From the NCBI GenBank assembly GCA_028554755.1, contig JAPTOF010000016.1:2554501-2618500 (forward strand): a stretch of 64,000 nucleotides of DNA, read 5' to 3'. The DNA comes from Cordia subcordata (lineage: Eukaryota; Streptophyta; Magnoliopsida; Boraginales; Cordiaceae). A model generated the notes under the pieces. It worked only from the letters and a program-made list of their open reading frames with translations, was not told the DNA's origin and made no database searches. Positions 1-10,705 of the stretch are shown here, in pieces; the stretch's first letter is position 1, and each line of letters starts with the position of its first letter. The position numbers were made by a program, and so were the translations under genes.

Positions 1-284
1 TTTTTACCCTAAACACAAAAGTTAAATTTAACCATTTTTCTAAGATTTCACTTTTTTTTTTTTGGTCTCGAAATCAAGTCATCTTCATCATACAAGGATA
101 TTTTTTTTCCCAAAAAAAAAGAGATACTTTTTCATGAAAAATATCAATCTAAACAAACAAGTATCCAAACGTTTGTTTGGATTAACTTATTGAAAAAAGC
201 GCGCCGTAAGCGTATTTTTCACTACCCAATCACAGGATCGATTTTACGAATTTGTATAAAAAGGTTGTGAGATGGAATTAGTAG

Positions 285-590
285 ACAAGCACCATTAGAT
301 AAAGGGCACACATCTGTGGATCCATCTCAGCGGTTGTCTGGCCGCCGCCGATTCGAAGCTCAGCTTTCTCTTTATGCACCGCCGCTCACGGCCGCGCCAC
401 ATTTTGAACAATCAGGCGCAGCCTCTAATGTGGAGTGCAAATTTCTCTAATCAAAATTGATAACCATATAAATCAGAGAGTTAATGAACAAAGAGCAAAT
501 GATATGGTCGCCGTAAGCAAAAACCCTAGAGCTAGATTTGAAAAATAAGATGATGGGGAGAGTTGAGAGGATATGTATATATATATAGAG
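285..590 (-). promoter_or_regulatory. Possible leftward promoter and 5' exon of a gene running out of the window
   Basis: Read on the minus strand, a TATA-like stretch (about 572-590) is followed by a short pyrimidine-rich segment, a telo-box (AAACCCTAG on the plus strand, about 521-531) and then an unusually GC-rich block (about 325-420) in otherwise AT-rich DNA. The block contains a minus-strand ORF of 35 codons (402 to 295) rich in Arg and Lys. The arrangement resembles the 5' end of a housekeeping gene whose later exons would lie left of position 1. No splice donor or protein family can be assigned, so this is an inference from composition and motifs only. Confidence 0.25.
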
Positions 591-1370
591 GCGTATGGTG
601 GGTTAGTAATGGGCCTGCCCAGAATTTTGGGCTACGATTTGGGCTATAGTTCACTTTTATGTCACTCTAACTCCTGGCCCATATTGCCTTTATGTTCACT
701 ACGGCTTCATTTGAGGGGTTTTCTTTTTTCAAGAGTATTTTTTAATACTTTAAAATTTTTTTAAACTTTAATTTTTAGTTTTTGAAAAAAATTAAAATTG
801 AGTATTTTTTGGCTAGAGTTTGAATTCTTTTCAAAATCAATTCAAGTATTTATTATAGGAAAAGTTATATTTTTTAAGTATCTTTTCATGGAAAAAACCA
901 ATCTAAATAGAACCAAATGCTAATTCAAATTTTTTTTAAAGAGTTAGGTTGGATTTGTTTTGGAAAATGTATGGTTGATAAAAGTGAAAATTATTATTTT
1001 TTAATAAACAAAAATTAAATAAATTATTTGTGCATGTCTATGTATATTTTGGCTTTATATGCACCATGTTGTTTGCATTTGTATTACTTCTTCTTTTTTG
1101 TGTGTGTGTGTGTGTGTGTGTTTATGTGTGTTAAAAGGAGCACCATTTAGAAAACAATGAAAATAACTTTAATGTTTCCTAATTCCTCAAAAACATTTCT
1201 TAACTTTTTAACAATAAAAATTAAAACAAGTCAACCAAACATGTATTCTATACTAATTTTTATTTTATTTGAGAATGAATTTACTTATTATGTTATCAAA
1301 TACGAAAAGCATTAAGATTATATTTTCTTAAAAGAAATTTACAAACATAATGTAAAACCCATCATATTCT

Positions 1371-1462
1371 GCATGTAAAGCAACTTAATGTAGAATTGGT
1401 GCTAAAATTAACTATTCTGCATGTAAAGCAACTTAATGTAGAATTGGTGGTAAAATTAACTA
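1371..1462. repeat. Two-copy 48-bp tandem repeat
   Basis: A unit beginning gcatgtaaagcaactt occurs at 1371 and again at 1419, nearly identical over the full 48 bp. It lies in AT-rich sequence upstream of CLPP4 and has no coding content. A separate TG dinucleotide run lies at about 1097-1122. Confidence 0.8.
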
Positions 1463-1822
1463 GGTAAATTACATCATAAAATCTTAATACTGTCACTTAA
1501 GCACTGATATTAATTCTCAATATTTTAGAAATTTAATCAAATTAATTATTATTATTTCAAAATATTCATATTTAGTCATCAATCTTTTATAAACTTTTCC
1601 AAGTTAAAATATAGTAAAATAATAAAGATTAAGTTGAATAAGTTTTAAACGTTTATATTTTAATATAATAAGAACTAATTTTATTAAATTTGCAAAATAT
1701 TTAAAAATATTTTGAATACTTTTAAAATTAATTAAAAAACCTAATTGAAAAAAAAATCCCATTTGGGTGAATGCCTCATCCAGTTCACCCACTCCCTCAC
1801 AAAACACAGTCGAAACCCCACC

Positions 1823-4719
1823 ATGCGTCTCCTCTCTCTTCCCCCCAAACCCCTCCCCTCCACCGCCGGCGGCGGCGCCACCACACTCCGCCGCGCTGTG
1901 CTACCCAAGCTCACAACCTTCCTCTCCCTTTCCCCATGTCGAAAAATCAGATCCTCTCTCACCTCCTCCCCTCCTCAACCGAAAACCTCCTCTGATTCTC
2001 TCGGCCTCATTACTCCCACTATCCGCCTCACCTCGCCGCAGACGCCAGCCACCGCCATGCGCGGCGCCGAGGCTGACGTCATGGGGCTCATGTTCAAAGA
2101 AAGGATTGTTTTCTTGGGTGCAAGCATAGATGATTTTGTTGCTGACGCTATTATTAGTCAGCTGTTGTTGCTGGATGCTCAGGACCATACTAAAGATATT
2201 CGCCTCTTCATTAATTCCCCTGGTGGCTCCCTCAGGTTAGAGTCACTGTCATATAAACGCGAGATTTGACATTCAATACACGAATTCTTGTAGTACAAAT
2301 CATTGAAGTTTTCGGATGACATAAAGTAGTACTTATAGATATGTGTTTACCTTATTGGTTTTATCAATAATTTGGAGCTTTGCATGTTTTCAGCTAATTT
2401 TGTAGGGTGCTTAAACTGTTATCTTTATACATTTTTGGTTCTGTAAATAATTCTTTAGTTTGCATTGCTTTTGTTAGTTCTGCAGCTAATTGTGTGTTTA
2501 ACTTGTTGTATACATGTGATATGTTTATAAATTTTTGGTTCTGTTAATAATTCTTCGATTTCCATTGATTTTTTGCTAGAGTGATAGTTAATTGGGTCAT
2601 TAACATGTTGTTTAAATGCGCATTTTGTACATCAAGTACTTATTTTTTTCTGGCTCCTGGAAATATGCAGAATTTGACCTTCTCATATAGTGTTAATTTA
2701 GCTTAAAAGCTATTTTTTTTTTCAACAGAATTATCAGATGTAGATATATTTATATACAGAAAATTCGGCATTTACAATTTTTTAGCTTGTATTATAGCCA
2801 ATTGGATTTCTCAAATGTTGTTTGCACGAACGTCTTGTCTTAGAAATCTCTTATGGGTCTTGGAATTATGCAGAATTTTCCATGTATGAGAGTGTTAATT
2901 TATCTCAAAAGCCATAAGCTTTCACATGGTATATAATCTTGTGTAGGTATATGACATATAGAGGCGCATGATTCTGCAATCTACGCGTCTTTTACTAATA
3001 TTTCTAGCTGATTGTGTGTTTCAAATGTTGTTTATATGTGCACGTTGTTTTCAGAATACTTATATTTGATGTAACTAAAATTTTCAGAACTCTTCCTATA
3101 TGACAGTTCTAATTTACCTTAATATCTATAATCTTTCTCTTTGTATTATCAGATGTAGATATGTTTATGATACTACACATCCACCAACTTATTTTATTCT
3201 GTAAACGGCTCTGCAGTTTACTATCTTGTCCCTAATTTTGCAGTTGATTAGGTGCTTCATTAAGTTATTTGTATGGTATAGATTGTTTATCTTGCTCTCT
3301 CTTGCAATGGTGTTTCAGGTGCAAGTTAAAAAAAGTTGAAGTGTTGAAAATACATGTTTTGACTCCTAAAACACCCCCAACCAGAACACAAACAAAGAGA
3401 GAATAACTCAGTTGTCCCATATTTTGGTTTAGGTGCCATAATTTGAATTGTATGCCTAAGGATGGAATGAAAGAATTGGACTGATGAGGTAGGGAGGATT
3501 ATTCGGTATTGTTGATTCTACTCATGAACTCTTAGGTTTCACCTTCTAGGAATTATCCAGTTACGACTACTGTTGGAATGAATGGTAATTCATTTCTTTT
3601 TGAGAGTTTACTTTGGTTGGAATCCCAGTGACCACCCCAACATTCTGAAAGTTGAATTAGAACCTGCTTGATCACTACTTAGCTAGTGAGTAATATCTTT
3701 TGAAGCTCTTATGATCCCTTTGCTGAAAAGGGAAGAGAGAATTTTACCTTCACTATGGAGTTAGCTTGTATCAACATTCTGAGCTGTGAAGTCAATGAGA
3801 CCTCATTTGAAATCCATTAATCTTAATTTCCTATTTGTTTAACTGTTTTAGTAATTATGACAAAAACACAGGTCAAAATCGCTCAGAAGTCAACTTAAAT
3901 GGCAAGGAAAAGGAAAACAAGTGTGAATGAGAGGACTAATCTGTTATAGAGCTGTCACATTATCCATTGACAATTCCTTTCAGATTGATTTGGTGCTTAA
4001 CCTAGTGAGTTCTGTTTAGATTTTTAATCAGCAGCATAGCATGTCATGGTAGTTGAACTTGGACTTGTGTCAGGCTTGGAAATTTTGACATTCCCCTATT
4101 ATCTTTCATATGTCAGCTGCATCTGTAGCTGAATTCCAATTTATTACTTAGACAATTTTAAATTAGTGATCTGATTCATTGTTTGTCAAATTTTCTTGAT
4201 CATTTACTTAAACGGTCTTCTCACTTTTTTAGTGCTACGATGGCTATTTTTGATGTTGTACGGCTTGTAAGAGCTGATGTTTCCACGGTTGCGCTGGGCA
4301 TTTCAGCATCAACAGCTTCAATAATTCTTGGTGGTGGAACTAAAGGCAAACGCCTTGCAATGCCAAATGCGCGTATTATGGTACATCAACCCCTTGGAGG
4401 TGCAAGTGGCCAAGCAATAGATGTGGAAATTCAAGCACGTGAAGTTATGTACAATAAGAAAAATGTAACAAGGATTATATCTGAGTTTACTGGTCGTTCT
4501 ATTGAACAAGTTGAAAAAGATATTGATAGAGACCGCTACATGTCTCCAATTGAAGCAGTTGAATATGGAATAGTTGATGGAGTTATTGATAGAGAAGCTA
4601 TCATTCCACTGATGCCTGTTCCTGAAAGGGTTAAGGCTTCTGTGTTCAATTATGAGGAAATCATCAAAGATCCGAAGAAATTTTTGATGCCAGAGATCCC
4701 TGATGATGAGATTTATTAG
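1823..4719 (+). CDS. CLPP4: Chloroplast ATP-dependent Clp protease proteolytic subunit 4 (ClpP4), two coding exons
   Basis: Coding exons 1823-2235 and 4233-4719 join across a 2-kb GT-AG intron to give 900 nt, 299 aa. ClpP4 is a nucleus-encoded subunit of the P-ring of the plastid Clp protease, which degrades stromal proteins together with ClpC-type chaperones. The N-terminal 75 or so residues are rich in Ser, Pro and Thr and look like a plastid transit peptide. The serine-protease triad has exact ClpP spacing: Ser164 (in SASTAS), His189 (in MVHQPLGG) and Asp238 (in RDRYMS). The intron splits the codon just after NSPGGSL. The C-terminus PEIPDDEIY is typical of ClpP4. I chose the ATG at 1823 (context ACCATGC) over the in-frame ATG at 1745, because the latter only adds residues outside a normal transit peptide. 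A possible 3'-UTR intron starts at 4737 (CAG/GTACAT), with a candidate acceptor near 6703. Confidence 0.9.
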
Positions 4720-6956
4720 CTGCATTATCTTTGCAGGTACATCATGTCTTACAGCTTCACTTTATGTGCTTCATTTCTATTGACCAGAGGAAACCGAGTT
4801 GCAAACTCCTTACCATGTTCTGAAGTTTGTTAGTATCCTAACATGATTCCAGAAAAAGTGCGTGAGACTTTTTATGAGTAACTTGACAATGGGGAAGTCT
4901 TTGGACTTTTCATGACTAATGGTTTTCGAAAAGATCTTCAGGGTTTTTGTCTTTTCATCTTTGCCTCTGTTCCAAGTACACGAAAGAACTTTTCTGAGTC
5001 AAATGTGGTCACTGTTTCCATAAATCTGTATTTGCAGGCTTTTGGAAGGAAATGCATGTGATGAGACATCTGGCTGTGCCTGACATGAAAAAGTATTTAG
5101 AAAGCACCAGAAAGGATGGGAAAAGTTACCCACTGATCTAATAGATGGTGGGGAAATATTTTTTTCCCCTAGAAATAGGGGGTAAAAATATGAATTGCAT
5201 GATATACTGGGAAGAATTTTTAGATAGTGGAAACTAGGAAATGCTTAGATAGTGTAAATCTTCTGCATCATCTTGGAGCTAGTATGTTTTCCAATAACTT
5301 TTTCTTTATCCAGATCTGTACTGTATATTGTCTTTCAGATAGTTGTTAGAATCCCTCCATCAAATACAAAGTTGACTATGGCAAAGCTGCAGGTAGATTG
5401 CTTCTACTTAAATAGACCTAAAAAGGAAATCCTGTTTCTTAAACCTCCCAAATATCCCTCCCCCTTCCTCTTAGGACCCGTCTGAATTTCTTTTCTCTTT
5501 TTCTTTTTTTTTCCAAAAGCTGTTTTTTTCTGTAACATTTGAAAGAAGTGCTTCTTTTGAGAAGCTAAAATTTCTAGCTTTTTGGAAAAAGCTGAATTAG
5601 AACTTTTTCAGAGGTTTTGCTTTTCTTGAAAACCAAAAGCTTATTGCAAAAAGGATGTGGTTTTTTCAGGAAAAAAGTGTTTTTTAATGGAAAAAAGTCA
5701 ATCTAAACGGCCTCTTATTGTCTTGACAATCTTTGTTTCATCTTCCCCAGCCCCAACTTGGCATCTAGTGTTGGGGTGGGAAAATGAAAGATCTGATGCT
5801 CTCTTGCACTATTGGCTTTATAATGGCAAAAACTATTGCGACTCCCCAAGATAGGACTTTTGCTCAATATCCACCATAATATTGGACCTTTAAGAGAAAG
5901 GGGGAATTTTGCTAGGAAGAGTCTCTTTAAGGTGTTGGTTCATAATATTTTCAGAAAGAGACTATAAGTGAAAGAAGACAAGGTGCAGAAGTATGTGTGC
6001 GTTCTATATTATGGTATATGATAAAAATTACATTGCAATTTCTCTCAAGAGGTTGATAATGGAAGTGAGCCTTTTTACTGTTAACCTTAAACCTGGTGTT
6101 TCTCCATAACCTTGTGACAATGCCAACTCTTAGCAAGTGAATTATTCAGGATGTTAGCGTGTCACGCTAAGTGCACACAAGGACTTATTAAAGCTGTCCT
6201 TGGGAAGTTGAATTTGGCATGTATAGAAAGTCTTGTTGAACTATCCAAGATAATGTTTCTGCATATAATTCACCATAGTACTGAAATTCATCAGAAGGGA
6301 CCATGAATATGGAAGACTAGAAGTGAGGCTTAGAACTTTATTGCTCAAGTATTATAATTATTTGTGGCTTTAAATAGTTAACCGCCTCCTAATAATAAGT
6401 TCACTTAGTAATAAGTGGGACATTTGTCGATTGTTGTCTGATGAACAATTAAGCATCCGAAGTGCATTACATATTGTGGATTGTGGTATGCTAGTCCCAA
6501 GAATTTACTGAAACCCAGTTCTTATTGTACGGTCGGGCATTTTACATTGTGAACCTTGCCAGTTACTTGAAATCGATTAATGTTCTTGTTTGTGTTCATC
6601 GATAATCATGTATTCTTGCTCTACTGCTCCTGAAATTGTTACTACATCATTACGGAAACTCCTAACAGGATATTTTCATCCCTCCTTGTTTGCTTTCTGT
6701 CAGGCATTATGAACATCTCGGAAGATGGCAGATCGTACAACCGAAGCTTGCTGGACTTGGGGCATTGATATGCCTGGATTTTGGCAAATGCTTCCAAATT
6801 TCCCCAGATATATAACATGCTTTGAAGCTATTGTGTCTAAGATGGACCATGGTTTGTTCTGATAAAAAGGTGTGTGAGCAAGGAGAAAGGGGAGAAAGGG
6901 GAAGATATTTGATGAGATTTTATGTAATATTTCCTGTACTTTCCAACTTGTTAGAC
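4720..6956 (+). other. CLPP4 3' region with a possible untranslated exon
   Basis: No coding sequence is seen. A donor-like CAG/GTACAT lies 17 bases after the CLPP4 stop, and a pyrimidine tract ending in CAG at about 6703 precedes a less AT-rich segment (6704-6990) that could be a 3'-UTR exon. A MITE-like element occupies about 5478-5716. The 3' boundary at about 6957 is also the left edge of the tandem duplication, so a piece of the CLPP4 tail was copied into unit B. Confidence 0.35.
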
Positions 6957-6999
6957 AATAATGATTGTGAAATACAATTTGTATGGTGAAAGCTCATCA

Positions 7000-9111
7000 A
7001 TGCAAGGCATAGTTGTTCTGCAATTTACCTGTTATTCTTTTAGGATATTGTTAACTAATGTATTAAGACAAAATAGTGTGTGTGTGTGTGTGTATGTAAA
7101 ATGATGTTTTTAGTTTAAGTTAAGGGCGATTGACAAATAAGCTCTTGAAGATTTAATTTCTTTCTGAATTAAGTGTTCAAAGTTTTATTTTCTTTCCCAA
7201 GTTAGGCCAACGAGTTTGATATTTTATGACAATTTCGTTAGAAATGTGGACAAAATTCTCCATTTCCCAAAAGCAAGAAATACTTGACTTTTTTTCTCCA
7301 AAATTTTAAGAGAAGTAGGCTCAAATTGAACTGCCGAAGAGTGGGGTCAAGGATTTAACTGTGTTTGTGTCATAAAACAATTGCCTTCTAGGTAAGTGAT
7401 ACTTTTCGTCACAACACATGGAATTGGCCTATACATCTTGATTCACCCCTAGCCCCTTTATACAATGCTTCAAACGCGTCTCAAAATGTAATCATTTGGC
7501 ACTAATTAATGAATTGCTAATCTTATATTACTCGTTTTAATTTATAAGGCTTTTCATTTTACAGTCAATTGGAAATTTTGTGCGTTAAATGTGACAATAA
7601 ATAGCGTTTGGATGAAGTTGGATATAAGTAGACAATGAAAAAAAATTGGCGTAAAAACGTTGGTAAAAGAAATAGAAATAAATTGGCAAAAAGGTGTCCA
7701 CCGATTACTCATAGATAAAAGTTATATGTCATTGCAAATTTGACTATCAATGCCAGGGTATTTTTGATCTTTTTAACAAAATCAACATATTGGCCGCTAA
7801 ATTTTATTAACACTGTTACTAGAAAGATCCTTCAAATAAATATAAAAACCTATTTGAGATTAAGTGTAAACCCAAGAACCTATATATCTTTGCCCCTTAT
7901 TATTTTTTATTTTTCTATCTTGAAGAGCCAAACTAATGTGTGCAAATTCGAGTAAGAGAAGAAACACGGCTTTCCGTTATGATTGAGTTGTCAAAGCTCC
8001 TATTAGGAATTGCTTGCTTATGGATTGGGTTGCCAATATTCCCCTTGCACAGGATTTTGATCTTTCAGGCATGGGTTGGTGCTGTACATTTTGTTCTTTT
8101 GTGGAATGGAAATCTATTTAACCAAAAAAAAAGAGAAAAGGAGCAAACACGGCTTCCCAAAGTCATTATACGATATTGACCAGGAAAAAAAAAAGGTCAA
8201 CATATGTAAATGACACTCTACCGGCCACCACGTTAACGGGTTCGCATTGTAATGACGTTATAATTGCGAGGCAGATCTGATTGTGACAATCGATTATATA
8301 ATTAATTAAAATAAAATAAAACAAAATAATTTATTACAACATTATTAAATTTCGCTTTATACAACATTATAATGAGATTCGCATGGATTATCTTGCTGAT
8401 TAAAATAATTCGAAATTTAAACGTTATTGTTGGTCAAACAAAAACTAAGAAACTACAGGTAGATCATATTAAAATAAGCCGGGGAAGAAAGTAGGAAATA
8501 AATTACGCAAAAAGCACTTCTCTACTACCTTATGAGTACGGCTCTTATGTTTTCTTTGACCAAAGAAGACAACAGAAAATGCAAAAAAGCACAATCCATT
8601 TTTTATTGAAAATTCTACAAGAAAGTGAGCTCTAAGAAGGCAGAAAAATTATTCCAAGCCCACCCAAGATCTTTGTGTTCATAAAAAAAAGCTCCTTAAC
8701 TTATAAGCAGAATCTTTAATTTTTTAAAGAAAAGTAAATCCGGACCGTCCTCATATTTGATGGCGTGCTTTTTTCCCATTATTATAATTAGTTGCATCAA
8801 CAGAAAAAGGGAAAAAAAAAATTGATGGCTGACTTATGGAGAACTCTCACAAGAGTACATCATGAACACAAATTAAAATAAAACACCTTTTAAGAATTGG
8901 AATCAAATAACAATCACTATACATATATACATACATGCTTTTTCACGATGCATCAAGAATTGTCAATCACTTGACCTTCTAGAATCAACCAACCACCAAA
9001 TGATGACGGGAATATATTTGTATAATACAAGTGTAGAAATTATCAAAAATCATGAAGAACCTATACAGAAGATTATATTGCAGACAAGAATTAATTAATT
9101 ATTAAAAAAGG
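7000..9111. other. Unit A spacer without a gene
   Basis: AT-rich sequence between the CLPP4 tail and the foldback element. An open frame at 7940-8179 is matched in unit B (12290-12529), but both start with GTG and the match is explained by the duplication. I see no credible coding or RNA gene. Confidence 0.6.
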
Positions 9112-9483
9112 GATTAATTTTTTCTATCATCCCTTGACTTTTGATTTTGTCGCATTTTAGTCTTTCGACTTTTAAAATAAACATTTTAGTAATTGAACTT
9201 TCATAAGTGAGACACAATTCGTCCTTCAAACCAATTCTATTATTTTTCTAATGTTAAAATCACACGAGACTCATTGATTTTAGAGCCGTTCGACCAATTT
9301 TATCCTTGAAAATAAGGTCTTTTATATGTCTCGTGTATCTCATGTGATTTTAGAGTTAAAAAACTAACAGAATTGGCTCGAAGGGCAGTCGAATATTGTC
9401 TCGTATTAAAGTTTCAGTTCTTTTCAAAAGTTAACTAAAATGCGACAAAGTTAATAGTGAAAGGATTATAGAAAGAATTAATC
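9112..9483. mobile_element. Foldback MITE-like element with arms of about 160 bp, unit A
   Basis: The left arm begins gattaattttttctatcat and the right arm ends ctataGAAAGAATTAATC. The reverse complement of the right end matches the left arm over roughly 160 bp with scattered mismatches, leaving only a short central loop of about 50 bp. There is no coding capacity. It lies 28 bp beyond the wax-synthase stop codon, so it is probably inside that gene's 3' UTR. The same element is at 13479-13852 in unit B, so it predates the duplication. Confidence 0.75.
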
Positions 9484-9511
9484 ATTTAAAAAAAAAAAAA
9501 AACCTTCATCA

Positions 9512-10627
9512 TCAGATGCCAGAGCCTATCGCGATCTTGGTAGAATTAGAAGTTGTCAAAGATGTCGAAGAAGACAAGGCCGCCATAGTCAAATCCTTGA
9601 CAAATGCACCCACAGCTGCATACTCTTGAATCCCAATCACATCAGCTTTACACCTCAAAAGCTGTGGGAAAAACAACCAAAACCCAGTAATGGTCACAAA
9701 CGCAACAGTCAAGAATATACTGATAATTCTTGGCACATAAACCCTATCCCTCAATGCCTTCTTTGCAGCAACCTCAACCATTAAACACACCCCATGCAAC
9801 AAAAAGAACCAGGTGATCTCCCATGTCGGCTTCATACGCCCCAGATAGTAGAATATCAGCTCGTGCATAACGGCAGACACCACAAACGTCGCCATTATAG
9901 CAAAAAGTTTTGCCCATGTTTGGCCTAAAAATGACAAGTAGTTGAGAGCAGGATTGTATACGGCAGGGCGCAGGATACGCGTGACCATAAGGTTCCACCT
10001 GCGCCCCCAGAAGTCTTGTAACGATGATGACAGTAGTGGTTCATTAAACTGTGGGTCGAGCTCTACTCCGAGCAAGACTCGGGCCAAGGCTGCAGCCATG
10101 GCTAGCATAAGCTCTAAGCAGAAGTATATATGGAAGCCATAGATGAACAAAATAATTTTCGGGTGTATATATTCACTATAATCATAAACTTTGAGAAACA
10201 AGGCCATGAGGAGACCCTTTACTGCATAGTTCATAATAGATTTGTGGGCAATTTGAGAAGGGGTTTTATTTGGTTGGATTTGGATGGGAAGGCAACCGAT
10301 GGCGACGAAATGGAGGAGAGAAGAGATGGAAGGGTGAGAGAGAGGGCCTTTGTGGAAGGCATACATGAGGAGTTTGAAGTTGGCAAGCCATGCTACAAAG
10401 AAAGATGTGATGCCTCCAAGATGCATGGAGTGAAGGTTGAGAGGGAGGAGCAGGAAAAGAGACACCACAGGGAGGAAAGCCAAGAGCCTTTTTGTGCCTC
10501 TGGGAATAGCCTTGGCTGCAAGATAACAATAGCATAGAGATGCATAGACTGAGAGCCATACCTTGATGAAGTTGCTAATCTCTCCCCCCATCCAATACTT
10601 GATGACATGCTTCATCTCTCCTTCCAT
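9512..10627 (-). CDS. Wax synthase-like MBOAT acyltransferase (long-chain-alcohol O-fatty-acyltransferase), copy A
   Basis: Single exon, 371 aa from the ATG at 10627. Enzymes of this plant family esterify long-chain fatty alcohols with fatty acyl-CoA to make wax esters in the ER membrane. The protein is strongly hydrophobic with about eight candidate membrane segments. It carries the family block NEPLLSSSLQDFWGRRWN and the MBOAT histidine in SAVMHELIFYYLG, followed by FFLLHGVC. The family start usually resembles MEGEI..FIKVWLSV. Here that is best matched by the second ATG (10591, MGGEISNFIKVW), which would give 359 aa. The preceding 12 residues look like a microduplication of it. The longer open frame up to 10816 only translates a GA microsatellite. 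Its paralogue is 14812-15852. Substrate range cannot be read from sequence. Confidence 0.85.
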   Translation of the reverse strand: MEGEMKHVIKYWMGGEISNFIKVWLSVYASLCYCYLAAKAIPRGTKRLLAFLPVVSLFLLLPLNLHSMHLGGITSFFVAWLANFKLLMYAFHKGPLSHPSISSLLHFVAIGCLPIQIQPNKTPSQIAHKSIMNYAVKGLLMALFLKVYDYSEYIHPKIILFIYGFHIYFCLELMLAMAAALARVLLGVELDPQFNEPLLSSSLQDFWGRRWNLMVTRILRPAVYNPALNYLSFLGQTWAKLFAIMATFVVSAVMHELIFYYLGRMKPTWEITWFFLLHGVCLMVEVAAKKALRDRVYVPRIISIFLTVAFVTITGFWLFFPQLLRCKADVIGIQEYAAVGAFVKDLTMAALSSSTSLTTSNSTKIAIGSGI

Positions 10628-10671
10628 CTCTCTCTCTCTCCCTCTCTCTCTCTCTCTCTCAAGCCCTTCTC

Positions 10672-10702
<31 letters not shown>

Positions 10703-10705
10703 CAA
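10618..10705. repeat. CT/GA microsatellite in the copy A 5' leader
   Basis: Two runs of (CT)n on the plus strand, interrupted by CAAGCCCTT, give GA-rich RNA immediately upstream of the copy A start codon. The unit B counterpart is shorter (about 16583-16625) and lies beyond a 0.7-kb insertion. GA/CT leaders are common in plant promoters and 5' UTRs, but no function is shown here. Confidence 0.85.

Noticed and set aside
1745..1822. Upstream in-frame ATG for CLPP4
   Set aside because: It adds a Lys-rich start and 26 residues unlike a plastid transit peptide; the ATG at 1823 has a better context.
7940..8179. 79-codon open frame, matched by a similar one at 12290-12529
   Set aside because: Both begin with GTG, not ATG, and the similarity is explained by the tandem duplication. 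No domain or splice context supports a protein.
10130..10537. 135-codon open frame opposite wax synthase A, with a partner at 15391-15798
   Set aside because: It is antisense to conserved coding sequence in both paralogues, so its preservation follows from selection on the other strand.
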